Notes: generated by a model not told the origin, from the letters alone. 37,409 nucleotides of DNA from an uncultured Prevotella sp. (GCA_946183415.1 CAMHAM010000028.1:1-37409), one strand, 5' to 3'. Shown: positions 16,537 to 25,316, counted from the first letter of the stretch. Program-made: numbers and translations.

Positions 16537-17822
16537 TGAAATTCGAAGAAACATATCTTAATGACAATATCCTCGATGCGCTTTATGACATGCATTTCGA
16601 CGATATGACGCCCATCCAGGAACGTTGTATTCCTGAGATTCTCGACGGTTATGATGTGCTGGGAGTGGCACAGACGGGTACTGGCAAGACCGCTGCCTAC
16701 CTGCTGCCCATCCTCTCTATGCTCGACGACGGCGACTACCCCAAGGATGCTATCAACTGTGTCATCATGTCGCCCACCCGTGAGCTTGCCCAGCAGATTG
16801 ATCAGGCCATGCAGGGATTTGGCTATTATCTCGACGATGTATCGTCGGTAGCTGTCTATGGCGGCAATGATGGCGGACGCTATGAGCAGGAACTGCGCGG
16901 CATGCGCCTCGGAGCCGATGTGCTCATCGCCACCCCTGGCCGTCTGCTCAGTCATATGAAGGTGGGCAATCTCGACCTCTCGCGCTGCAGTTTCTTTGTG
17001 CTCGACGAGGCGGACCGTATGCTTGACATGGGGTTCATCGACGATATCATGAAACTTGTTGCTGCCCTGCCCAAGAATTGCCAGCGCATCATGTTCTCAG
17101 CCACCATGCCGCCTAAGATCCGCGAACTGGCCGTGCAGTTGCTCCACGACCCTGTGGAAGTGAAGATTGCCGTATCCAAGCCGGCTGAGAAAATCCAACA
17201 GAGTGCATACGTCTGCTACGATCCTCAGAAACTGAAGATCATCAACCACATCTTCAAGCAGGGCGACCTCAAGCGCGTCATCATCTTCTCTGGGAAAAAA
17301 GAGCGTGTCAAGGAGATCGCACGTTCGCTGAAGTCGATGCACATCAACTGCGACCAAATGCACAGCGACCTCTCGCAGCAGGAGCGCGATGAGGTGATGT
17401 ATCGCTTCAAGGCAGGACTGACAGATGTACTTGTAGCAACAGACATCGTGGCCAGAGGTATCGACATCGACGACATCCTGACAGTCATCAACTACGATGT
17501 ACCCCACGACGCAGAAGACTATGTGCATCGTATCGGACGTACAGCCCGTGCCCAGCGCGATGGTGTGGCTATCACATTTGTCAGCGAAGCAGACATCTAT
17601 CGTTTCCAACAGATAGAGCATTTCCTTGGTAAGGAGGTTGCGAAGAATCCGCTGCCAGATGGTATCGGTGAAGGGCCTGAATACACCAAGCGGCAGAAAA
17701 AGCGCTCCAATACCCGTCGTCATGGCCGATGGCACTCCAAAGGCAACGGCTCAAAGAATAACAAAAAAGGCAAGAAACAACATGCTGACAAGTCCAATCG
17801 CCAAAATCAATCTGGGGCTTAA
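16536..17822 (+). CDS. DEAD-box ATP-dependent RNA helicase
   Basis: This 428-residue protein has all DEAD-box motifs in order: Q motif TPIQERCIPEIL, motif I AQTGTGKTAAYL, Ia PTRELAQQ, Ib TPGRLL, II VLDEADRMLDMGF, III FSATMP, V LVATDIVARGIDIDD and VI HRIGRTARA. The C-terminal 45 residues are very basic (Lys/Arg/Asn/Gly-rich), typical of RNA-binding tails in RhlE-like helicases. The likely role is ribosome assembly or RNA remodelling. The start at 16536 overlaps the permease stop (TAATG) and gives the family N-terminus MKFEETYLNDNILDAL; an earlier in-frame start would add eight residues inside the permease gene. The 3' end overlaps ispE by 41 nt. Confidence 0.95.
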   Translation: MKFEETYLNDNILDALYDMHFDDMTPIQERCIPEILDGYDVLGVAQTGTGKTAAYLLPILSMLDDGDYPKDAINCVIMSPTRELAQQIDQAMQGFGYYLDDVSSVAVYGGNDGGRYEQELRGMRLGADVLIATPGRLLSHMKVGNLDLSRCSFFVLDEADRMLDMGFIDDIMKLVAALPKNCQRIMFSATMPPKIRELAVQLLHDPVEVKIAVSKPAEKIQQSAYVCYDPQKLKIINHIFKQGDLKRVIIFSGKKERVKEIARSLKSMHINCDQMHSDLSQQERDEVMYRFKAGLTDVLVATDIVARGIDIDDILTVINYDVPHDAEDYVHRIGRTARAQRDGVAITFVSEADIYRFQQIEHFLGKEVAKNPLPDGIGEGPEYTKRQKKRSNTRRHGRWHSKGNGSKNNKKGKKQHADKSNRQNQSGA

Positions 17823-18618
17823 CGTCGTAGAGCGTCGCCCCGACGGTTATCACAATCTGGAAACCGTCTTCTACCCAGTGCCCATCTGCGATGCACTGGA
17901 GGTATTCCCAATGGATTCTGAGTTTCCTTCAGAGTTTGACTGCGACCTGAAGGTGACGAATATCCATATCGACGGCGACGAACAGCGCAATCTCGTTGTG
18001 CGAGCCTATAACGTGCTCAAGCACGACTTCCCTGCCCTGCCTCGCGTGCACGCGCATTTATATAAAGGTATACCCACGCAGGCCGGCATGGGTGGAGGTT
18101 CAAGCGACTGTGGATTTATGATCACTCTGCTCAACCAACAGTTCCAACTGGGATTGAGCGATGAGCAAATGATTCAGTATGCAGCCCGTCTGGGAGCCGA
18201 TTGTGCATTCTTTATCCTCAATCGTCCCTGCTATGCTGAGGGCATTGGTGAGCGGCTGCAGCCTATCAGTCTCAGTCTGAAGGGATGGTATCTCGCTGTA
18301 GTCCGCCCCGACATCCCTGTGCCTACGAAGGAGGCATTCTCGCTGATCGTTCCTCAGCGGCCACCAAAGAACTGTCGCGATATCGTGATGCAACCTGTGG
18401 AGAACTGGCGCGATGAACTCACTAATGATTTTGAGAAGAGTGTCTTTGCGCTCCATCCTGAGATTGCAGCCATCAAACAGCGACTCTACGACCTGGGAGC
18501 TGCCTATGCAGCGATGTCGGGCTCAGGATCCTCGCTCTTCGGATTGTTCCGAGAACCAGTCAGTCTTGATGAATTCAATGCCACTGGCACCTTTAAAACA
18601 ATAATCCCTCTCGATTGA
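17782..18618 (+). CDS. ispE: 4-diphosphocytidyl-2-C-methyl-D-erythritol kinase
   Basis: This 278-residue GHMP kinase carries out the fourth step of the MEP pathway, phosphorylating CDP-methylerythritol with ATP. Motifs are SPIAKINLGLNVVERRPDGY at the start, the ATP loop PTQAGMGGGSSDC, and the C-terminal AAMSGSGSSLFGLF. The frame is open a further 52 codons upstream within the helicase gene, but the ATG at 17782 gives the family N-terminus. The start lies 41 nt inside the helicase gene, so the basic helicase tail and the first 13 codons of ispE share DNA in two frames. The gene ends inside a perfect terminator hairpin and closes the lon run. Confidence 0.96.
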   Translation: MLTSPIAKINLGLNVVERRPDGYHNLETVFYPVPICDALEVFPMDSEFPSEFDCDLKVTNIHIDGDEQRNLVVRAYNVLKHDFPALPRVHAHLYKGIPTQAGMGGGSSDCGFMITLLNQQFQLGLSDEQMIQYAARLGADCAFFILNRPCYAEGIGERLQPISLSLKGWYLAVVRPDIPVPTKEAFSLIVPQRPPKNCRDIVMQPVENWRDELTNDFEKSVFALHPEIAAIKQRLYDLGAAYAAMSGSGSSLFGLFREPVSLDEFNATGTFKTIIPLD

Positions 18619-18628
18619 GAGGGATTAT
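18601..18628. terminator. Bidirectional terminator between ispE and galE
   Basis: A perfect 12-bp stem (18601-18612 with 18617-18628) carries a 4-nt loop GATT. It has an A-rich left flank and a T-containing right flank. The ispE stop (18616-18618) lies in it, and galE ends 5 nt beyond. Confidence 0.85.
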
Positions 18629-18633
18629 CGTTC

Positions 18634-19674
18634 TTACTGAATGCCGTCTTTGCGAAGTTTCTCCTGCCACTTCCAGGCACTCTTCAGCACCTCTTCGGTA
18701 GGCGTGTCTGCCTTCCAGCCCAACACCTTGTTGGCCTTGTCGACATTACCCCATACCTGCTCGATGTCGCCCTCGCGGCGCGGTGCAAACTCCCAGTTCA
18801 CCTTCACGCCTGTTGCCTTTTCGAAGCCTTGTACCACCTCGAGTGTCGAGAGTCCCTTGCCAGTTCCGATGTTGAACACCTCTACGGCATCAGTCTCAGG
18901 CTTGTCGAGCACACGCTCCATAGCCTTCACGTGAGCCTTGGCCAGATCCACTACGTAGATATAGTCTCTGATGCAGGTCTTGTCTGGAGTGTTATAGTCA
19001 TGTCCGAATATCTTCAGCTGCTTGCGGATGCCCATTGCCGTCTGTGTCACGAATGGAATCAGGTTCATAGGCACGCCGTTGGGCAGCTCGCCAATCAGTG
19101 CAGTGGGATGTGCACCAATAGGGTTGAAGTATCTCAGGATAATACTCTTGATAGGCGCACCAGAGTGGATGTAGTCCTGGATGATCTCCTCGTTAATCTG
19201 CTTAGTATTGCCGTAAGGACTCATTGCCTTCTGGATAGGCGCATTCTCCGTCACGGGCAGATTCTCTGCTGAGGGCTGACCGTACACCGTGCAGCTCGAC
19301 GAGAAGATGATGCCTTTCACGTCATACTTCGGCATCAGCTCCAACAGGTTGATCAGGCTCGTCAGATTGTTGCGATAGTACATCAGCGGCTTCTCCACGC
19401 TCTCGCCCACAGCCTTCGAGGCAGCGAAGTGGATGATACCCTCAATCTTCGGATACTTCTTGAACACGCCCTCCAGCGCCTCCATGTCGCAGCAGTCCAC
19501 CTTCTCGAAGGCGGGGCGAATGCCCGTAATCTTCTCGATGCCGTCAACCACGTTTGCGTTTGAGTTTGAGAGGTTGTCGATGATGACCACCTCGTAGCCT
19601 GCTTCCTGCAGTTCCACGGTCGTATGGCTTCCGATGAAGCCCGTACCGCCAGTCACTAAAATTGTCTGTTTCAT
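18634..19674 (-). CDS. galE: UDP-glucose 4-epimerase
   Basis: This 346-residue extended short-chain dehydrogenase interconverts UDP-glucose and UDP-galactose. The NAD-binding motif is VTGGTGFIGSHTTVEL. The catalytic pair Tyr154 and Lys158 is in MSPYGNTKQ, and the Ser of IIFSSSCTVYGQP completes the triad. ILRYFNPIGAHPTALIGE and DYIYVVDLAKAHVKAM are typical GalE segments. It supplies galactose units for surface polysaccharide and feeds the Leloir pathway. It lies 21 nt after rnfA on the same strand, with no promoter visible between, so it is probably read through from the rnf operon. It ends at the bidirectional hairpin shared with ispE. Confidence 0.96.
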   Translation of the reverse strand: MKQTILVTGGTGFIGSHTTVELQEAGYEVVIIDNLSNSNANVVDGIEKITGIRPAFEKVDCCDMEALEGVFKKYPKIEGIIHFAASKAVGESVEKPLMYYRNNLTSLINLLELMPKYDVKGIIFSSSCTVYGQPSAENLPVTENAPIQKAMSPYGNTKQINEEIIQDYIHSGAPIKSIILRYFNPIGAHPTALIGELPNGVPMNLIPFVTQTAMGIRKQLKIFGHDYNTPDKTCIRDYIYVVDLAKAHVKAMERVLDKPETDAVEVFNIGTGKGLSTLEVVQGFEKATGVKVNWEFAPRREGDIEQVWGNVDKANKVLGWKADTPTEEVLKSAWKWQEKLRKDGIQ

Positions 19675-19695
19675 ATTTGTTGTATTAATAATAAA

Positions 19696-20298
19696 TTAGT
19701 CGAGGCCGAAGAGCACCTTCAGTCCGCCGTCGACACCCGAGAAGCCCATGAAAGCTAATGAGAGCAGTCCGGCAGAGAGCATCACGATGGCCATGCCCTG
19801 CATGCCCTTGGGAATCTTGACGAGCTCAAGCTGCTCACGCATGCCAGCAAACACGGTCAGAGCCAGCCCGAAGCCAATGGCCGTAGAGAAGGCATAGACC
19901 ACAGACTGCAAGAGGTTGAAGTCTTTCTGAATGACGAGGATGGCCACACCGAGCACGGCACAGTTGGTCGTGATCAGCGGCAGGAAGATGCCCAGCGCCT
20001 GATAGAGGGCTGGCGACACCTTCTTGAGCACAATCTCCACCATCTGCACCAGCGAGGCAATGACGAGGATGAAGGCGATGGTCTGCAGATATTGCAGTCC
20101 GAAGGCATCGAGCACGTATTTCTGCACACACCAGGTGACGATGGTAGCCAATGTCAGCACGAAGGCTACAGCTGCTGCCATACCCAGCGAGGTGTCAATC
20201 TTCTTCGATACGCCAAGGAACGGACAGATGCCGAGGAACTGTGACAACACGATGTTGTTCACGAAGATGGCGCTAATGAAAATCAGTATATATTCCAT
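19696..20298 (-). CDS. rnfA: Rnf complex subunit A
   Basis: This 200-residue integral membrane protein has about six segments, beginning MEYILIFISAIFVNNIVLSQ and FLGICPFLGVSKKIDTSLGM. RnfA and RnfE are homologous and form part of the membrane core of the ferredoxin:NAD+ oxidoreductase, which couples electron flow to Na+ or H+ transport. The conserved Cys in GICPFLG and in the FLPLITTNCAVLGVAI segment are the expected iron ligands in this family. It is last in the order B-C-D-G-E-A and starts 3 nt after rnfE. The homologous NqrE is a possible mis-call, but the adjacent rnfB settles it. Confidence 0.95.
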   Translation of the reverse strand: MEYILIFISAIFVNNIVLSQFLGICPFLGVSKKIDTSLGMAAAVAFVLTLATIVTWCVQKYVLDAFGLQYLQTIAFILVIASLVQMVEIVLKKVSPALYQALGIFLPLITTNCAVLGVAILVIQKDFNLLQSVVYAFSTAIGFGLALTVFAGMREQLELVKIPKGMQGMAIVMLSAGLLSLAFMGFSGVDGGLKVLFGLD

Positions 20299-20301
20299 AA
20301 T

Positions 20302-20886
20302 TTATGCCTTTCTAAGTTTATTGACAATAGCAATCAGGAAGCCGAGGGTGATAAAAGCACCTGGAGGCAGCACGAAGAGCAGGATGTTATAGGTTTCAGG
20401 CAATAAGGTGAGTCCGAAGACAGAGCCATTGCCCAGCAGTTCACGGCAGACACCCAGCAGCGTCAGACCGATGGTAAATCCGAGACCGATACCGATTCCG
20501 TCGAAGAGAGAGGCTACGGGCGAGTTCTTGGCCGCAAAGGCCTCGGCACGTCCGAGGATGATACAGTTGACGACGATCAGCGGGATGAAGAGTCCAAGGG
20601 CTGCGTCGATGTCGGGCAGATAGGCCTTGATGACCATCTGCAGGATGGTGACGAAGGCGGCAATCACGACGATGAACACGGGGATGCGCACCTTGTCGGG
20701 GGTCACCGACTTGAGGCACGAAATCACAAAGTTGGTGCAGATGAGCACAGCCATCGTGGCGAGTCCCATCGACATACCGTTGATGGCAGAGGTGGTGGTG
20801 GCCAGCGTAGGACACATACCGAGCATCAGGACGAACGTCGGGTTCTCCTTGACGATGCCATTCTTGATAATCTGTATTGCATTCAT
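20302..20886 (-). CDS. rnfE: Rnf complex subunit E
   Basis: This 194-residue membrane protein has about six segments. The N-terminus KNGIVKENPTFVLMLGMCPT, then TTSAINGMSMGLATM and FIPLIVVNCIILGRAEAFA, match RnfE. It pairs with RnfA in the membrane core of the Rnf pump, with the conserved Cys of MLGMCPTLA and VVNCIILG. It starts 3 nt after the rnfG stop and ends 3 nt before rnfA. Length is at the short end of the family, with no obvious loss. Confidence 0.95.
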   Translation of the reverse strand: MNAIQIIKNGIVKENPTFVLMLGMCPTLATTTSAINGMSMGLATMAVLICTNFVISCLKSVTPDKVRIPVFIVVIAAFVTILQMVIKAYLPDIDAALGLFIPLIVVNCIILGRAEAFAAKNSPVASLFDGIGIGLGFTIGLTLLGVCRELLGNGSVFGLTLLPETYNILLFVLPPGAFITLGFLIAIVNKLRKA

Positions 20887-20889
20887 AGG

Positions 20890-21525
20890 TTATTCCTCCT
20901 TTCCTTCTTTTACTTGATTCGTAGCACCGCTTTCACCATCAACAGGCGTAGCTTTATATGCAGTATAGGCATTGTTGACCGCAAGCAGGAATGCACGACT
21001 GGTAATCGTTGAAGCAGTAATGGCATCTACCTGACCACCATCTTTAGAGACAGTCAGAGGCTCTTTCGGATCCTTACCGATGATGTCACCCTTCTCGCCC
21101 TTCTGGAACCATTTGTCGGCCTTAGCACCAAGTCCTGGTGTCTCTGCATGCTCAAGCAAGGTATATCCTAACACTTTTCCTTCTGGATCGAAGCCCACAA
21201 GCACCTTCAGATCACCACCGAAACCACCGGTAGTGCTCTCTACGGCAGCACCAAGATCTTTACCTTGCGCATCCTGTGTCTGATAAATGATATAGGTAAG
21301 TTCCTTACCCTTGGCATCATTCTGTCGCACTGTATCTGTCTTAGCAACCTTAATGTCGCTGACACACATCACACTTTTGATACCATCAGCAAGCGCCTTG
21401 GCCTTCTGGTCATTGATAGGCCCTTCCGTCAGGTGGTTCACGTAAGCGAGAATACCACCCATGATGACTGCTACTCCTGTGAGTACCAGCACCATATTCG
21501 TCAAAGATGATTCTAACTTTTTCAT
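20890..21525 (-). CDS. rnfG: Rnf complex subunit G (flavoprotein)
   Basis: This 211-residue protein has one N-terminal membrane segment (about 10-28) and a periplasmic FMN-binding domain. STTGGFGGDLKVLVGFDPEG and LLEHAETPGLGAKAD are conserved. The flavinylation site reads VDAITASTITS, so FMN would be joined to Thr173; the usual Gly before the last residues (SGAT or TGAT) is Ala here. A C-terminal acidic tail follows. It carries electrons within the Rnf pump. It lies 15 nt after rnfD and 3 nt before rnfE. Confidence 0.94.
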   Translation of the reverse strand: MKKLESSLTNMVLVLTGVAVIMGGILAYVNHLTEGPINDQKAKALADGIKSVMCVSDIKVAKTDTVRQNDAKGKELTYIIYQTQDAQGKDLGAAVESTTGGFGGDLKVLVGFDPEGKVLGYTLLEHAETPGLGAKADKWFQKGEKGDIIGKDPKEPLTVSKDGGQVDAITASTITSRAFLLAVNNAYTAYKATPVDGESGATNQVKEGKEE

Positions 21526-21540
21526 ACGTCTGGTCCTCCT

Positions 21541-22548
21541 TTAGTTCTTGGCAGGCACTTCACCGAAGCGCTTGGGTTTTACATAATTATTAATCAGCGG
21601 AGTGAACGCATTCATGATGAGAATGGCGAACGACATTCCTTCAGGATAGGCACCCCAGTTACGGATCACGACTGTCAGGAAGCCAATGGCTACACCATAG
21701 ATAATCTGTCCCTTCGGTGTCATCGGTGATGTCACATAATCCGTAGCCATGAAGATGGCACCCAGCATCAGACCTCCGGAGAAGATGACTGAGATAGGAT
21801 CAGCGTAGATAGGATTAGCCAGATGGAGCAGACCAGCAAACACGAACACCGTGCAGATAATAGATACAGGGATATGCCAGGTGATGATCTTCTTCCACAG
21901 CATGAAGGCCAGACCGAGCAATAGGGCCAGCGCACAGACCTCCCCCAGTGAACCAGCACCATAACCACAGTCACTTGGAAGGCCAATAAACATGTGCAGG
22001 CTCTCAGGGAGTTCATTTAATAATGAAGCATCTCCGCTCTTAATAGCTGCTTTCATGATAGAAAGAGGTGTTGCCCCCGTCTCTGCATCAAGATAACTGC
22101 CCAACTGTCCTGCCTGTGGCCACGACGTCATCTGGGCGGGGAAGGCGACAAGCAGGGCGGCACGACCCACAAGCGCAGGATTGAAGAGATTGTTGCCCAG
22201 GCCTCCGAATGTCATCTTGGCCACGCCGATGGCGAAGAGCGCACCGATGAGGATAATCCAGATGGGGAGATTGGAAGGCAGGTTGAAGGCCAGGAGCAGA
22301 CCTGTGAGGATGGCAGAGCCGTCGCAGATGGTATTGCGCTCCTGCTTCAGGATATATTTGCTGATAGCCCACTCGAAGAAGACGCAGGCAGCCACACTCG
22401 TTGCCGTAACGATGACTGAGCCAAGGCCGAAATAGATGAACGACACGAGCAGAGCAGGCATCAAGGCGATGATGACGCCGTACATGTTGCGCTCTACGGT
22501 ATCAGTTCCATGTGCGTGTGGCGATAATGATACAATTAATTTTCCCAT
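21541..22548 (-). CDS. rnfD: Rnf complex subunit D (flavoprotein)
   Basis: This 335-residue membrane protein has about nine or ten segments. The FMN attachment motif is AETGATPLS, with the modified Thr at residue 160. KMTFGGLGNNLFNPALVGRA is a strongly conserved loop. The C-terminus ends in NYVKPKRFGE. RnfD carries covalent FMN in the membrane part of the ion-pumping complex. The ATG is separated from rnfC by 32 nt, which are almost wholly an 8-nt tandem repeat. Family and position in the operon agree. Confidence 0.95.
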   Translation of the reverse strand: MGKLIVSLSPHAHGTDTVERNMYGVIIALMPALLVSFIYFGLGSVIVTATSVAACVFFEWAISKYILKQERNTICDGSAILTGLLLAFNLPSNLPIWIILIGALFAIGVAKMTFGGLGNNLFNPALVGRAALLVAFPAQMTSWPQAGQLGSYLDAETGATPLSIMKAAIKSGDASLLNELPESLHMFIGLPSDCGYGAGSLGEVCALALLLGLAFMLWKKIITWHIPVSIICTVFVFAGLLHLANPIYADPISVIFSGGLMLGAIFMATDYVTSPMTPKGQIIYGVAIGFLTVVIRNWGAYPEGMSFAILIMNAFTPLINNYVKPKRFGEVPAKN

Positions 22549-22552
22549 TGTA

Positions 22553-22591
22553 TTTTTACCTTTTTACTTTTTTACCTTTTTTATTTTTTAG
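22553..22591 (+). repeat. Octanucleotide tandem repeat in the rnfC/rnfD gap
   Basis: About five 8-nt units of TTTTTACC type (forward strand) run from just upstream of the rnfD ATG (22548) through the rnfC stop (22581-22583). The last units are degenerate. The repeat fills the whole spacer and codes the last two codons of rnfC (Lys-Lys). Confidence 0.75.
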
Positions 22592-23948
22592 CAGCACGGC
22601 TGCGGATGATACCCATGACGGTGCTCTTTCCCTGACGGATATTGTCGAGAAGCGGACGGTGGGCAGGACAGGTGAACTGACATGAACCACATTCGATACA
22701 ACTGACGATATCCTCACGCTCAGCGCGCTCCCAATTCTTTACCTCTGAGAGCTTGGCAAGCAGATAAGGTTCAAGTCCCATTGGACAGGCACCTACGCAC
22801 TTGGCACAACGGATACAGGGCTGAGGTTCCTTACGACGAGCTTCATCGTCAGAGATAATCGTCACCGAGTTAGTTCCCTTACAGATAGGTACTTCTACAG
22901 AAGTCAAAGCCTTACCCATCATCGGACCACCAGCCAGCAACTTATTGTCACCCTCAGGCATACCACCACAGGCATCAATCAGATCCTGCATGGGTGTTCC
23001 CATACGCACCAGGAAGTTACCTGGATTCTTAATCTTCTTACCTGTTACGGTGGTATAGCGCTCAAAGAGCGGCTTATGCTTCATCACAGCCTCATATACG
23101 GCATATGCAGTACCCACATTCTGTACGATAGCACCTACATTCACAGGAATTGCGGGAGGAGCAGGCACCTGACGACGGATGACGGCATCCACCAGCTGCT
23201 TCTCTCCACCCTGGGGATAACGTTGCTTCAAAGGTACCACCTCTACAGTATAGGCAGAGCCATTAAACTTCTTGGCACATTTCTCTGTGAGCAGTTCGAT
23301 GGCAGGCATCTTATTGGTTTCAATGCCGATATAACCGGTTGTCACCTTCGCAGCCTTCATCAACAGCTCCAGACCAATCAGTATCTCATCAGCTTTCTCC
23401 ATCATCAAGCGGAAATCGGCAGTAATATAAGGTTCACACTCAACGGCGTTGATAATCACACATTCGGCTTTAGCCGTAGGCGGAGGCGTCAGTTTGATGA
23501 AAGTGGGGAAACAGGCACCACCCATACCAACAACACCAGCATTCTTAATGCGATTAACAATCTCTTCAGGCGTCAGTTCTGGGTGATCCTCTACTGTTTC
23601 CAACTTATCGGAGCGGTCGATGTTGGGCTCCCACTCATCACCATTCACCGTGATATAGATAGCAGGCTTGCGATAGCCAGTGGCATCGATGGCTGTGTCG
23701 ATCTTGGCAACGGTTCCGCTTACAGATGAGAAAATGGGGGCAGAAACGAAACCTCCAGCTTCGGCAATCATCGTGCCCACCTTCACGCTGTCGCCCTTCT
23801 GGACGACAGGCTTGGCCGGAGCACCGATATGCTGGCTCAGGGGGAAGATGGCCTGTTTGGGAAGAGCTGCCACCTGTGTCTTGGCTTCGTGTGTCAGCTT
23901 GTTCTCTTCGGGGTGTATACCACCTATTCTAAATGTTCTGATATTCAT
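22581..23948 (-). CDS. rnfC: Rnf complex subunit C (NADH-binding)
   Basis: This 455-residue peripheral subunit binds NAD(H) and FMN and passes electrons through two [4Fe-4S] clusters. The N-terminus has FRIGGIHPEENKLT, the nucleotide-binding segment is VVGMGGACFPTFIKLTPP (about 135-155), and the clusters are at CIRCAKCVGACP and CIECGSCQFTCP near the C-terminus. It lacks the long Ala/Lys-rich C-terminal extension of gammaproteobacterial RnfC, as expected in Bacteroidetes. It starts 17 nt after rnfB and ends in the 8-nt repeat before rnfD. Confidence 0.96.
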   Translation of the reverse strand: MNIRTFRIGGIHPEENKLTHEAKTQVAALPKQAIFPLSQHIGAPAKPVVQKGDSVKVGTMIAEAGGFVSAPIFSSVSGTVAKIDTAIDATGYRKPAIYITVNGDEWEPNIDRSDKLETVEDHPELTPEEIVNRIKNAGVVGMGGACFPTFIKLTPPPTAKAECVIINAVECEPYITADFRLMMEKADEILIGLELLMKAAKVTTGYIGIETNKMPAIELLTEKCAKKFNGSAYTVEVVPLKQRYPQGGEKQLVDAVIRRQVPAPPAIPVNVGAIVQNVGTAYAVYEAVMKHKPLFERYTTVTGKKIKNPGNFLVRMGTPMQDLIDACGGMPEGDNKLLAGGPMMGKALTSVEVPICKGTNSVTIISDDEARRKEPQPCIRCAKCVGACPMGLEPYLLAKLSEVKNWERAEREDIVSCIECGSCQFTCPAHRPLLDNIRQGKSTVMGIIRSRAAKK

Positions 23949-23965
23949 AACGAAGGGCTCCTTTC

Positions 23966-24862
23966 TTATTTATTTGAAATAGAAGATTCTGCTGGTTTCG
24001 GGGCAGCTGGCTCCTTAGGCTTAGGAGCTGGTGCCGGCGTGGGGAAATTGACATCGAGAATCGCCTTCTTAGGACATACTGTGACGCACTTACGGCACAG
24101 ACGGCACTTCTCAAAATCGATATATGCCAGATTGTTCTCAACGGTGATGGCACCAAAGTTACACTCCTTCTCACACTTACCGCAGCCAATACAGCTGACA
24201 GTACATGCCTTCATGGCTACAGGCCCCTTGTCCTTATTGACACAAGACACGAAGACTCTCCTACCCTTCGGACCTTTCTTGCGGAGCTCGATAATGCTGC
24301 GTGGGCAAGCCTTCACACAGGCACCACATGAGGTACACTTGTCTTCATCGACCTCTGGAATGCCCGTCTCAGGATTAACCTTGATGGCATCAAACTGGCA
24401 GGCTGCCTCACAATCACCGCAACCTAAACAGCCGAAGCCGCAGGCTGTCTCACCTGCACCACAGGCATGCATGGCAGCACAGGTGCGAAGACCTGCATAC
24501 TCTGCAATGCGAGGACGATGCTCGCAAGTGCCGTTACATCTCACTACAGCCACCATCGGCTCAGTGTTGGCTATTGCCATACCAAGCAGATCGGCCACCT
24601 TTCCCATGGTCTCAGCACCGCCTACCGGACAGAGTAGTCCATCAAGGCTTCCAGCATCAGCACCTTTCACGAGGGCGTCTGCCATACCACTACATCCTGG
24701 GAATCCACATCCACCGCAATTGGCACCTGGCAGCAACTCGCTGACTTGCGCAATACGGGGATCCTCATACACAGCGAACTTCTTGGAGGCGGCAAACAGC
24801 ACAACGGCTGCTATCAGACCAATTGCTCCTAAGACAATCACTGCAATCAAGATGAAATTCAT
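23966..24862 (-). CDS. rnfB: Rnf complex subunit B, multi-ferredoxin form
   Basis: This 298-residue protein has an N-terminal membrane anchor (residues 3-25), then a four-Cys cluster domain (NCGGCGFPGCSGMADAL with a later Cys). After it come four CxxCxxCxxxC motifs: CLGCGDCEAAC, CTSCGACVKAC, CIGCGKCEKEC and CRLCRKCVTVC. At least five [4Fe-4S] clusters are therefore predicted, more than the three of proteobacterial RnfB. It accepts electrons from ferredoxin. A Pro/Ala-rich tail closes the protein. It is the first structural gene of the rnf set, 36 nt after rseC. Confidence 0.96.
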   Translation of the reverse strand: MNFILIAVIVLGAIGLIAAVVLFAASKKFAVYEDPRIAQVSELLPGANCGGCGFPGCSGMADALVKGADAGSLDGLLCPVGGAETMGKVADLLGMAIANTEPMVAVVRCNGTCEHRPRIAEYAGLRTCAAMHACGAGETACGFGCLGCGDCEAACQFDAIKVNPETGIPEVDEDKCTSCGACVKACPRSIIELRKKGPKGRRVFVSCVNKDKGPVAMKACTVSCIGCGKCEKECNFGAITVENNLAYIDFEKCRLCRKCVTVCPKKAILDVNFPTPAPAPKPKEPAAPKPAESSISNK

Positions 24863-24898
24863 AATGCTTTGATATTGTTTTAGTTTGTTATTAATGAA

Positions 24899-25312
24899 TT
24901 ATTCAATATAAAATGATAACTGCTCGCGGATACGACTACGGAAGAGGTATAGCACGAAATAGTAAGGTATCAGTGCCAAAATACCACTAAGAGCAGCAAC
25001 ACCTTCATCGCCTGTGACACGAAGCACAAGCACGAGCACACCCACCAGCACCAGAAACGGAACACCGAAACCCAGGAGCAATGCCTTATTGGCAACATCA
25101 CGAGAGGCACAGACCACGACCTCCTGCCCTATGGAATAACCTGCAAAACGGTCGGTAAACACCTCGACAATCTTCTCTTTCGACTCTGACGCATTGCAAT
25201 GGCCCGCTATCTTACAGGCTGCACAAGCCGATGTCTGAAGAATGCGAACCTTTACACACCCCTCGGCGATGGATTCGATAATTCCTGAATGACTTACTTT
25301 ATTAGTATGCAC
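24899..25312 (-). CDS. rseC: SoxR-reducing system/RseC family protein
   Basis: This 137-residue protein has an N-terminal Cys-rich part (SACAACKIAGHCNASESKEK, with the four-Cys pattern of the family) and two membrane segments (LLLGFGVPFLVLVGVLVLVL and a second near ALSGILALIPYYFVLYLF). RseC-type proteins accompany Rnf genes and are linked to their assembly or function. No ATG is in frame before the conserved region. A longer reading from a TTG at 25330 would pass through the -7 promoter box, so I take the GTG at 25312, which leaves only 4 nt after the box. This looks like a leaderless or nearly leaderless start. It heads the rnf operon. Confidence 0.88.
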   Translation of the reverse strand: MHTNKVSHSGIIESIAEGCVKVRILQTSACAACKIAGHCNASESKEKIVEVFTDRFAGYSIGQEVVVCASRDVANKALLLGFGVPFLVLVGVLVLVLRVTGDEGVAALSGILALIPYYFVLYLFRSRIREQLSFYIE

Positions 25313-25316
25313 CTTG

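Noticed and set aside
20441..20815. Long antisense reading frames in GC-rich genes such as rnfE, lon and metH
   Set aside because: They lie wholly within well-identified genes, show no family features and are expected by-products of codon use.
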